A model generated the notes under the pieces. That model saw only the letters and a list, made by a program, of their open reading frames with translations, had not been told where the DNA came from and searched no databases. A stretch of 11,771 bases of DNA from an uncultured Actinomycetes bacterium (lineage in GTDB: Bacteria > Actinomycetota > Actinomycetes > S36-B12). Positions 6,188 through 11,771 of this stretch are shown one piece after another. A program made the translations under genes and the position numbers. Where the stretch lies: assembly GCA_903848435.1 (NCBI GenBank), contig CAINGG010000477.1, positions 1 through 11,771 of the forward strand. The letters are read 5' to 3'. Position 1 is the first letter of the stretch. The number at the start of each line of letters is the position of its first letter.

Positions 6188-6215
6188 CTGGCACGCAAGC
6201 ACCACCGAGTGCTAA
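6188..6215. promoter_or_regulatory. CIRCE-like inverted repeat (possible HrcA site)
   Basis: GAGTGCTAA at 6207-6215 is a 9/9 match to the right half of the CIRCE operator (TTAGCACTC-N9-GAGTGCTAA). The left half, CTGGCACGC at 6188-6196, differs by one base from CTGGCACTC, a form I recall from actinobacterial CIRCE sites. The spacer is 10 nt and not the standard 9, which argues against function. The right half overlaps the stop codon of the VOC gene (6212-6214), and the element lies directly before the unknown gene ending at 5647. Confidence 0.25.
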
Positions 6216-6595
6216 GTGTCGTGTCGCTCCCTCACGAAGCAGAAGAGATTGCCCTCGGGGTCCGTGAGGCGGACCCAGGCCGCTCCCACCTCTTCTATAG
6301 GTGAGGCATCGATGCGGGTGGCTCCGAGGCTCACCGCCCGCTGCGCCTCGGCCTCGATATCGGGCACGTGCACGTCGATGTGCACCCGTGTCTTGCACGT
6401 CACCGGCTCGGGCACCCGCTGGATCACCAGCCGCGGCCCGCGGCCCGCGGGGTCGACGAGCATCCAGTAGATGCGACCGGGGTCGTCGTACCGCGACTGC
6501 TCCTCCGGCTCATAGCCCAAGACCTGCGACCAGAAGTCGATCATCAGCTCCGGATCGTTGACGTCGAGGGTGAACTCGATGTGCATGCCGGTCAT
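6212..6595 (-). CDS. VOC (glyoxalase/bleomycin-resistance/dioxygenase) fold protein
   Basis: A 127-residue single-domain protein built of two beta-alpha-beta-beta-beta modules typical of the vicinal oxygen chelate superfamily. Module 1 is MHIEFTLDVNDPELMIDFWS (4-23) followed by QVLGYEP, RIYWMLVDPAG and PRLVIQRVPE. Module 2 is RVHIDVHVPDIEAEAQRAVS (70-89) followed by LGATRIDA, WVRLTDPEGNLFCFV (107-121). His72 at the start of module 2 and Glu114 in the DPEGN turn sit where metal ligands or their relics occur in this superfamily. Members are metal enzymes, antibiotic-binding proteins or non-catalytic, and the sequence does not say which. ATG 6595 is used, with ATG 6586 as an alternative; neither has a close Shine-Dalgarno sequence. 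It lies 72 nt after the fdhD stop on the same strand and may be read from the fdhD transcript. A function in formate metabolism is not indicated. Confidence 0.85.
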   Translation of the reverse strand: MTGMHIEFTLDVNDPELMIDFWSQVLGYEPEEQSRYDDPGRIYWMLVDPAGRGPRLVIQRVPEPVTCKTRVHIDVHVPDIEAEAQRAVSLGATRIDASPIEEVGAAWVRLTDPEGNLFCFVRERHDT

Positions 6596-6667
6596 CGTGC
6601 ACCAGACTCGTCGCTCTCCGCCGCGATTTGGGTACGCCGGGGCGCGGTAGAAGGCGACAAGTCGGTG

Positions 6668-7492
6668 CTAGTGGTCCAGACCCGAGTCCAGGCCCAGGCG
6701 CTCGGCACCGGCATAGACGTTGAAGGACCCCTCGCGCACGAAGCCGACCAGGGTCAGCCCGGATGCGCGGGCGAGGTCGACGGCCAAGGTGGTCGGAGCC
6801 GACACCGCCGCGAGTGCGGGTGCGCCCGCAACCACCGCCTTGTGCACGAGTTCGGCGGATGCACGCCCGCTCACCTGCAGGCACAGGCCGCTCAGTGGCA
6901 GGCGCCCTTGCTGGAGCGCCCAGCCGACGACCTTGTCGACCGCGTTGTGCCGACCGACGTCCTCGCGCACGCACACGAGCTCGCCGTCGGTGGTGAAGAG
7001 CCCGGCAGCATGCAGGCCGCCGCTGGCGTCGAACCCGCGCTGGGCCTCGCGCAGGAGGTGCGGTTGCTCCACGAGGCGCTCGGGTGCGAACGCCGTGCGG
7101 TCGTTCTCGAGCGGCCACTGACGCGTGCGAGACGTCAGGTCGATGAGGTCCGATCCGCACAGGCCGCAGGCGCTCGATGTCGTGTGGAGCCGGGGCTCGA
7201 TGGGCGGCAGTGACCGGGTGGTCACCTGCACGATCCGGCGTACGTCATCGCCGTCGTCGACCTGCTCGAAGCACTCCTTGGCCTCGACGATGTCGTCGAT
7301 GGAGGAGATCGCGCCCTCCGACACGAGCCAGCCCAGCGCGAGTTCGATGTCAGAGCCGGGAGTGCGCATCGTCGTCGAGACCGTGCGTCCGTCGACCTCG
7401 ATGACCAGCGGCTCTTCGACGGCGACCTGGTCGGGTCCGGCCTGCGCGCCGTCGCGGTAGCGCACGATGCGCCGGCGCTCCACCGATGCCAT
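6668..7492 (-). CDS. fdhD: FdhD, sulfurtransferase needed for formate dehydrogenase activity
   Basis: A 274-residue FdhD-family protein. FdhD carries sulfur from a cysteine desulfurase to the Mo/W-bis-MGD cofactor before its insertion into formate dehydrogenase, in the cytosol. The hallmark CxxC is present as SACGLCG (107-113; Cys109 and Cys112), matching the pair needed for sulfur transfer in E. coli FdhD. Further family blocks are EEPLVIEVDG (26-35), GSDIELALGWLVSEG (46-60), REDVGRHNAVDKVVG (176-190), SGRASAELVHKA (208-219) and LVGFVREGSFNVY (248-260), the last near the nucleotide/cofactor pocket. ATG 7492 has AAGGGG shortly upstream and a possible -10 at 7519-7524. It is divergent from fdsG with 183 bp between start codons, the usual pairing of a formate dehydrogenase with its own maturation factor. 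Length is normal and no key residue is missing. Confidence 0.96.
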   Translation of the reverse strand: MASVERRRIVRYRDGAQAGPDQVAVEEPLVIEVDGRTVSTTMRTPGSDIELALGWLVSEGAISSIDDIVEAKECFEQVDDGDDVRRIVQVTTRSLPPIEPRLHTTSSACGLCGSDLIDLTSRTRQWPLENDRTAFAPERLVEQPHLLREAQRGFDASGGLHAAGLFTTDGELVCVREDVGRHNAVDKVVGWALQQGRLPLSGLCLQVSGRASAELVHKAVVAGAPALAAVSAPTTLAVDLARASGLTLVGFVREGSFNVYAGAERLGLDSGLDH

Positions 7493-7518
7493 GCCACCCC
7501 TTCGCAGACGGTCGCCTC

Positions 7519-7524
7519 AGACTA
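7519..7524 (-). promoter_or_regulatory. Possible -10 hexamer of fdhD
   Basis: TAGTCT on the minus strand matches TAnnnT. It would start transcription about 20 nt before the fdhD ATG at 7492, leaving a short leader that includes the AAGGGG ribosome-binding site. No convincing -35 is seen. Confidence 0.4.
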
Positions 7525-7560
7525 GGCCTGGGCGCACTCACCAGTGGCGCCCGCGGCGTG

Positions 7561-7577
7561 GTTTCACAGTGTGGAAC
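7561..7577. promoter_or_regulatory. 17-bp near-perfect palindrome, candidate operator of the fdhD/fds locus
   Basis: GTTTCACAGTGTGGAAC is symmetric about G7569. Seven of eight base pairs between the arms are Watson-Crick; only T7564 against G7574 fails. It lies in the 183-bp region between the divergent fdhD and fdsG starts, 99 bp before the fdsG ATG. Odd-length palindromes of the GTTnCACA-type arm suit a dimeric repressor or activator; an IclR- or GntR-type protein would be plausible, but no regulator gene is in the window. Confidence 0.5.
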
Positions 7578-7592
7578 GACCGGCGCCGCACC

Positions 7593-7609
7593 CGCGGGGG
7601 CTCCCCGCG
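7593..7609. promoter_or_regulatory. Second short inverted repeat upstream of fdsG
   Basis: CGCGGGG (7593-7599) and CCCCGCG (7603-7609) are exact reverse complements around a 3-nt loop. The centre is 32 bp from the centre of the palindrome at 7561-7577, about three helical turns. It would overlap the -35 region if TACCCT at 7626-7631 is the -10 of fdsG. GC-rich inverted repeats arise easily in this genome, so a role is uncertain. Confidence 0.25.
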
Positions 7610-7625
7610 AACCCCTTCCGTGACC

Positions 7626-7631
7626 TACCCT
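7626..7631 (+). promoter_or_regulatory. Possible -10 hexamer of the fdsGBA operon
   Basis: TACCCT matches TAnnnT and would give a leader of about 38 nt before the fdsG ATG at 7676, which has GGAGG five bases upstream. No recognisable -35 lies 16-18 nt before it, so an activator or an alternative sigma factor may be involved. Confidence 0.3.
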
Positions 7632-7675
7632 TGAGGGGCTCGGCGGGCCGCCGGGCCATGGGGTCGGAGGCAGTG

Positions 7676-8146
7676 ATGTCGGCGTACGCGCCCGGGTCGG
7701 TGGAGGCCGTCCGCACCGTCCTCGCCACCCTTCCCCCCGACGAGCGCCTCATCCTGCCCGCCCTGCAGCGCCTGCAGGAGTCCTTCGGCTACGTGCCCGA
7801 CGGTGCGGTCGAGGCGGTCGCGGAGGAACTCAACGTCTCGCGCGCCGAGGTCGTCGGGGTGCTCACCTACTACCACGACCTGCGCCAGACGCCGCCTGCC
7901 CCCGTGGTCGTACAGGTGTGCGTGGCCGAGGCATGCCAGGCCCAGGGCGTGCGCGACCTGCTGCGCGGCATCGAGGGCGAGTACGCCGTCACCGTCGGCA
8001 AGCGCACCATCGCGGGCGGCGTGGAGTTCGACAAGGTCTACTGCCTGGGCAACTGCGCGCTCGGCCCAGCCGTGATGGTCAACGGCCACCTCATCGGACG
8101 CTGCGATACGCGCCGGCTGCGCACGGCGATCGAGGCGGCGCGATGA
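7676..8146 (+). CDS. fdsG: NAD-dependent formate dehydrogenase gamma subunit (NuoE-like)
   Basis: A 156-residue [2Fe-2S] thioredoxin-like ferredoxin of the NuoE/FdsG family. An N-terminal helical region (about 10-70, including ERLILPALQRLQESFGYVP and GVLTYYHDLR) precedes the cluster domain. The four cluster ligands are Cys82 and Cys87 (CVAEAC) and Cys123 and Cys127 (CLGNC), with the usual C-x4-C and C-x3-C spacing. It passes electrons between the catalytic subunit and the FMN subunit in the cytosolic complex. ATG 7676 is chosen because GGAGG ends five bases upstream and the protein then has normal length; in-frame ATG 7658 and GTG 7673 are alternatives. The frame is open further upstream to about 7544, but that part carries the palindromes and looks non-coding. 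The stop overlaps the fdsB start as ATGA (8143-8146), indicating translational coupling. Confidence 0.95.
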   Translation: MSAYAPGSVEAVRTVLATLPPDERLILPALQRLQESFGYVPDGAVEAVAEELNVSRAEVVGVLTYYHDLRQTPPAPVVVQVCVAEACQAQGVRDLLRGIEGEYAVTVGKRTIAGGVEFDKVYCLGNCALGPAVMVNGHLIGRCDTRRLRTAIEAAR

Positions 8147-9693
8147 CCCGCATCTACGTCCCGCGCGATTCGGCTGCCGTCTCGGTCGGAGCCGACGATG
8201 TCGCGCGCACGCTCGCGGAGATGGTCGCCGCACGCGGAGTCTCTGTCGAGATCGTGCGCAACGGCTCGCGCGGCATGCTGTGGCTCGAGCCGTTCGTCGA
8301 GGTCGAGACGTCACAGGGCCGCATCGGCTACGGACCGGTCACCGTCGAGGACGTCGGCCCACTCCTCGACGCGGGCCTGCTCGACGGCGCGGCCCACGCC
8401 CTGTGCCACGGACCGGTCGACCAGATCCCGTGGCTGGCCTCCCAGCAGCGGATCTCCTTCGCGCGGGTTGGCGTCCACGATCCCCTCGACCTTGACGACT
8501 ATCGCGCCTCCGGTGGGTTGCGCGGGCTCGAGCGCGCCCTCGCGATGCCCCAGGACGACGTCTGCGCCGACGTGCTTGCCTCCGGGCTGCGCGGACGCGG
8601 GGGAGCGGGCTTCCCGGCCGGCATCAAGTGGCGCACCGTCCTGGAGGCCGAGGCCGACCAGAAGTACGTCTGTTGCAACGCCGACGAGGGTGACAGCGGC
8701 ACGTTCGCCGACCGCATGCTCATGGAAGGTGATCCGTTCACCCTGCTCGAAGGCATGGCGATCGCTGGCATCGCGACTGGCGCCACCAAGGGCCTCATCT
8801 ACGTCCGCTCCGAGTACCCCTCGGCGATTCGCACCCTGCGCACCGCCATTGACATCGCGCGCGTCGACGGCTGGCTGGGTGACGACGTGCTCGGCTCGGG
8901 CCGCGCGTTCGACCTGCGCGTGGTCGAAGGCGCGGGGTCCTACGTCTGCGGCGAAGAGACGGCGATGCTGGAGAGTCTCGAGGGCAAGCGCGGAATGGTG
9001 CGGCCCAAGCCGCCGATCCCCGCGCTGCACGGGCTCTTCGGCAAGCCCACGCTCGTGCACAACGTGCTGACGCTCTCGGCGGTGCCCGCGATCCTCGCCG
9101 ATGGCGCCGCGGCCTACCAGGCGCTCGGGATCGATCGCTCGCGCGGCACGCAGGTCTTCCAGCTCGCCGGCAACATCGCCCGCGGTGGCATCGTCGAGCT
9201 CGCCTTCGGCGTCACCTTGCGCGAGCTCGTCGAGGAGTACGGCGGCGGCACGGCGACGGGCCGGCCGATACGAGCGGTGCAGGTCGGCGGTCCGCTGGGG
9301 GCCTACCTTCCCGGCGACACCCTCGACATCCCGATGGACTACGAGGCCCTGGCCGCGGCCGGCGGCCTGCTCGGGCACGGCGGCATCGTGGCCTTCGATG
9401 ACTCGGTCGACATGGCCGCCCAGGCCCGCTTCGCCATGGAGTTCTGCGCGGTGGAGTCCTGCGGCAAGTGCACGCCATGCCGCATCGGATCCACCCGCGG
9501 CGTCGAGGTCATCGACCGCATCACGGCCGGAATCGACCGCGATCGCAACCTCGTCCTGCTCGAGGAGCTGTGCGAGACTATGACCGACGGTTCGCTGTGC
9601 GCGATGGGCGGGCTGACACCGCTCCCCGTGCGCAGCGCCCTGACGCACTTCCCCGAGGACTTCCACCGCGCACCGGAGGCGACGCAGCGATGA
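8143..9693 (+). CDS. fdsB: NAD-dependent formate dehydrogenase beta subunit (NuoF-like)
   Basis: A 516-residue flavoprotein that hands electrons to NAD+. An N-terminal thioredoxin-like domain (about 1-95) lacks the cysteines of a working [2Fe-2S] centre, as is usual for FdsB-type proteins fused to a NuoE-like relic. The NuoF core follows: FMN/NADH-binding GLRGRGGAGFPAGIKW (148-163), CCNADEGDSGTFADRMLMEG (177-196), and EGAGSYVCGEETAMLESLEG (262-281) with RPKPP (287-291). The C-terminal [4Fe-4S] cluster ligands are Cys440, Cys443 and Cys446 (ESCGKCTPCRIG) and Cys486 (GSLCAMG). No key residue is missing. The start overlaps the fdsG stop and the stop overlaps the fdsA start, both as ATGA, so the three subunits are translated as a coupled set. 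A diaphorase subunit of an NAD-reducing hydrogenase is the related alternative; fdhD and the following alpha subunit rule for formate dehydrogenase. Confidence 0.96.
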   Translation: MTRIYVPRDSAAVSVGADDVARTLAEMVAARGVSVEIVRNGSRGMLWLEPFVEVETSQGRIGYGPVTVEDVGPLLDAGLLDGAAHALCHGPVDQIPWLASQQRISFARVGVHDPLDLDDYRASGGLRGLERALAMPQDDVCADVLASGLRGRGGAGFPAGIKWRTVLEAEADQKYVCCNADEGDSGTFADRMLMEGDPFTLLEGMAIAGIATGATKGLIYVRSEYPSAIRTLRTAIDIARVDGWLGDDVLGSGRAFDLRVVEGAGSYVCGEETAMLESLEGKRGMVRPKPPIPALHGLFGKPTLVHNVLTLSAVPAILADGAAAYQALGIDRSRGTQVFQLAGNIARGGIVELAFGVTLRELVEEYGGGTATGRPIRAVQVGGPLGAYLPGDTLDIPMDYEALAAAGGLLGHGGIVAFDDSVDMAAQARFAMEFCAVESCGKCTPCRIGSTRGVEVIDRITAGIDRDRNLVLLEELCETMTDGSLCAMGGLTPLPVRSALTHFPEDFHRAPEATQR

Positions 9694-11771
9694 CCCTGGT
9701 GTTCGAGCCCGACTACGGCACGCCGGCAGCCCCTGCCGACGAGACCGTCACGGTCCAGGTCGACGGCGTCGATGTCACGGTGCCGAAGGGCACCTCCGTC
9801 ATGCGCGCGGCCGCCGAGGCCGGCCTCTCGGTGCCCAAGCTCTGCGCGACCGACTCGCTTCAGCCGTTCGGTTCCTGCCGTCTGTGCCTGGTCGAGATCG
9901 ACGGCCGCAAGGGCACGCCCGCGTCCTGCACCACCCCGTGCGAGCCCGGCATGGTCGTGCGCACCCAGACCCCCAAGGTCGAGCGGCTGCGCCGCAATGT
10001 CATGGAGCTCTACATCTCCGACCATCCTCTTGATTGCCTGACCTGCCCTGCCAACGGCGACTGCGAACTCCAGGACATGGCCGGGGTCGTCGGCCTGCGC
10101 GAGGTCCGCTACGGCTACGAGGGCGACAACCACCTCGACGCTCCCACCGACTCCTCGAACCCCTACTTCTCCTTCGACGAGTCCAAGTGCATCGTCTGCA
10201 GCCGCTGTGTGCGTGCCTGCGATGAGATCCAGGGCACGCTCGCGCTCACGATCGTCGGGCGCGGCTTCGAGTCCAAGGTCAGTCCGGGCGGTACGTCGTT
10301 CATGGACAGCGAGTGCGTCTCGTGCGGGGCGTGCGTCCAGGCCTGCCCCACGGCCACCCTCGAGGAGAAGTCGGTCATCAGCCTCGGCATGCCGACCCGC
10401 ACGGTCGAGACCACCTGCGCCTACTGCGGCGTGGGCTGCTCCTTCAAGGCCGAACTCCGCGGCGACGAGCTCGTGCGCATGGTGCCCTCCAAGAAGGGCG
10501 GCGCCAACGAGGGCCACTCCTGCGTCAAGGGCCGCTTCGCCTGGGGTTATGCCACCCACTCCGATCGCGTGCTCTCACCGCTCGTGCGCGATTCGATCAC
10601 CGAGACCTGGCGCGAGGTGTCGTGGGATGACGCGATTGCCTTCGCCGCTCGTCGGCTCCAGGAGATCCAGGCCGAGTACGGCGCCGACAGCATTGGCGGC
10701 ATCACCTCGTCGCGATGCACCAACGAAGAGGTGTTCGTCGTCCAGAAGATGGTGCGCGCGGCCTTCGGCAACAACAACGTCGATACCTGCGCCCGCGTCT
10801 GCCACTCGCCCACCGGCTACGGCCTGAAGACGACCCTGGGCACCTCGGCGGGCACCCAGGACTTCAAGTCGGTCGCGCAGGCTGACGTCATCATGGTGAT
10901 CGGCGCCAACCCGACCGATGCCCACCCGGTCTTCGGCTCGCGCATGAAGCGCCGCCTGCGCGAGGGCGCGCGACTCATCGTCGTCGACCCGCGACGCATC
11001 GACCTTGTGCGCTCCCCCCACATCACCGCCGATCACCACCTGCAGTTGCAGCCGGGCACCAATGTCGCGGTCATCAACGCCATGTCGCACGTCATCGCCG
11101 AGGAGGGCCTCATCGACGAGGCCTACGTCGCCGAGCGCTGCGATGCGGTGCTCTATGCCGAGTGGCGCGAGTTCATCGCGCGCCCCGAGAACTCGCCGGA
11201 GGCCCTCGAGGCCGTGACGGGCGTACCCGCCGCCGAAGTCCGCGAGGCCGCACGCCTCTACGCCGCCGGCCCCAACTCCGCCATCTACTACGGCCTGGGC
11301 GTCACCGAGCACAGCCAGGGCTCGACCATGGTCATGGCCATGGCCAACCTCGCGATGGCGACCGGCAATATCGGCCGCGAGGGCGTGGGCGTCAACCCGC
11401 TGCGCGGGCAGAACAACGTGCAGGGCTCCTGCGACATGGGCTCGTTCCCGCACGAGTTCTCCGGCTACCGCCACGTCTCCGACGACGTCGTGCGCGAGCA
11501 GTTCGAGACCCTGTGGGGCGCCGAGCTGCGCTCCGAGCCCGGCATGCGCATCCCCAACATGCTCGACGCCGCCGTGACGGGCGAGTTCAAGGCGCTCTTC
11601 GTGCAGGGCGAGGACGTCGCCCAGTCAGACCCCAACACCCACCACGTGCAGGCGGCTCTCGAGGCGATGGACCTCGTCATCGTGCAGGACCTCTTCCTCA
11701 ACGAGACCGCTCGCTACGCCCATGTCTTCCTGCCCGGCACGTCATTCCTCGAGAAGGACGGCACCTTCACC
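9690..11771 (+). CDS. fdsA: NAD-dependent formate dehydrogenase alpha (catalytic) subunit, 3' end missing
   Basis: 694 codons are visible with no stop; related subunits have about 900-1000 residues, so the C-terminal cofactor-binding domain is cut off. The protein oxidises formate to CO2 at a Mo- or W-bis-MGD centre. Fe-S sites in order: [2Fe-2S] Cys52, 63, 66, 80; NuoG-type His112, Cys116, 119, 125; two ferredoxin-type [4Fe-4S] clusters at Cys167, 170, 173, 177 and Cys209, 212, 215, 219; and the [4Fe-4S] of the molybdopterin domain at Cys243, 246, 250, 278. The metal ligand is Cys371 in NNNVDTCARVCHSPT, followed by His372. It is encoded by TGC, so this is a cysteine and not a selenocysteine enzyme. 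NPLRGQNNVQGSCDMG (571-586) is a further conserved formate dehydrogenase block. The N-terminal Fe-S extension places it with the soluble NAD-dependent FdsA type. ATG 9690 overlaps the fdsB stop. Confidence 0.96.
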   Translation, partial: MTLVFEPDYGTPAAPADETVTVQVDGVDVTVPKGTSVMRAAAEAGLSVPKLCATDSLQPFGSCRLCLVEIDGRKGTPASCTTPCEPGMVVRTQTPKVERLRRNVMELYISDHPLDCLTCPANGDCELQDMAGVVGLREVRYGYEGDNHLDAPTDSSNPYFSFDESKCIVCSRCVRACDEIQGTLALTIVGRGFESKVSPGGTSFMDSECVSCGACVQACPTATLEEKSVISLGMPTRTVETTCAYCGVGCSFKAELRGDELVRMVPSKKGGANEGHSCVKGRFAWGYATHSDRVLSPLVRDSITETWREVSWDDAIAFAARRLQEIQAEYGADSIGGITSSRCTNEEVFVVQKMVRAAFGNNNVDTCARVCHSPTGYGLKTTLGTSAGTQDFKSVAQADVIMVIGANPTDAHPVFGSRMKRRLREGARLIVVDPRRIDLVRSPHITADHHLQLQPGTNVAVINAMSHVIAEEGLIDEAYVAERCDAVLYAEWREFIARPENSPEALEAVTGVPAAEVREAARLYAAGPNSAIYYGLGVTEHSQGSTMVMAMANLAMATGNIGREGVGVNPLRGQNNVQGSCDMGSFPHEFSGYRHVSDDVVREQFETLWGAELRSEPGMRIPNMLDAAVTGEFKALFVQGEDVAQSDPNTHHVQAALEAMDLVIVQDLFLNETARYAHVFLPGTSFLEKDGTFT

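Noticed and set aside
7561..7610. ECF-sigma-type -35 (GGAAC at 7573-7577) driving fdsG
   Set aside because: No matching GTT/CGT-type -10 is found 16-17 nt downstream. The GGAAC is better explained as one arm of the palindrome.
7544..7675. N-terminal extension of fdsG by 44 residues to 7544
   Set aside because: The extension is Pro/Arg-rich and unlike FdsG, overlaps two palindromes and the probable promoter, and the GGAGG before ATG 7676 gives a protein of normal length.
8311..9666. Long minus-strand open frame of about 450 codons opposite fdsB
   Set aside because: fdsB is intact on the other strand with all FMN, NADH and Fe-S motifs. The antisense frame has low-complexity composition and no family features.

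Overview
The window reads as chromosomal DNA of a high-GC actinobacterium. Evidence is the strong G/C bias at third codon positions, frequent GTG starts, a DtxR/IdeR-type iron repressor, several genes that look leaderless (a -10-like hexamer 6-7 nt before the start codon), and a two-gene cassette for 10-methyl branched fatty acids such as tuberculostearic acid. Actinobacteria that make these lipids, for example Nocardioidaceae or mycobacteria-like groups, fit, but the genus cannot be fixed from this sequence. No tRNA, rRNA, CRISPR array, transposase or phage gene was seen.

Layout. (1) 1-188, minus: N-terminus of a photolyase/cryptochrome, cut by the window edge. (2) 247-936, plus: DtxR/IdeR metal-dependent repressor, divergent from the photolyase. 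(3) 989-1795, plus: SDR oxidoreductase of the trans-2-enoyl/2,4-dienoyl-CoA reductase-like group, lacking the canonical YxxxK. (4) 1803-1870: large hairpin with a perfect 22-bp stem between convergent genes. (5) 4998-1893, minus: apparent operon of FAD-dependent reductase (tmsA-like), cyclopropane-synthase-type methyltransferase (tmsB-like) and a small NTF2-like protein. (6) 5033-5650, plus: membrane-anchored protein of unknown function whose start lies 34 bp from the tmsA start. It converges on (7) 6162-5647, minus: unknown protein; the two stop codons share one CTAG. (8) 6595-6212, minus: VOC/glyoxalase-fold protein. (9) 7492-6668, minus: fdhD. (10) 7676-11771, plus: fdsG-fdsB-fdsA, a soluble NAD-dependent molybdenum/tungsten formate dehydrogenase; fdsA runs off the right edge.

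How the genes work together. In the lipid operon the methyltransferase would add a methyl group from SAM to an oleoyl chain, giving a 10-methylene intermediate, and the FAD enzyme would reduce this to 10-methyl. The NTF2-like third protein has no assigned role. In the formate locus, FdsA oxidises formate at a Mo/W-bis-MGD centre with a cysteine ligand. Electrons pass through Fe-S clusters in FdsA, FdsG and FdsB to FMN and NAD+. FdhD, transcribed divergently, supplies sulfur to the cofactor. The shared fdhD/fdsG intergenic region holds a 17-bp near-perfect palindrome that could be the operator of the locus.

No clearly new multi-gene system is evident. The points most worth a second look are the NTF2-like gene in the lipid operon, the 22-bp stem hairpin, the 17-bp palindrome at the formate locus, a CIRCE-like element before an unknown gene, and the recurring leaderless-promoter spacing.
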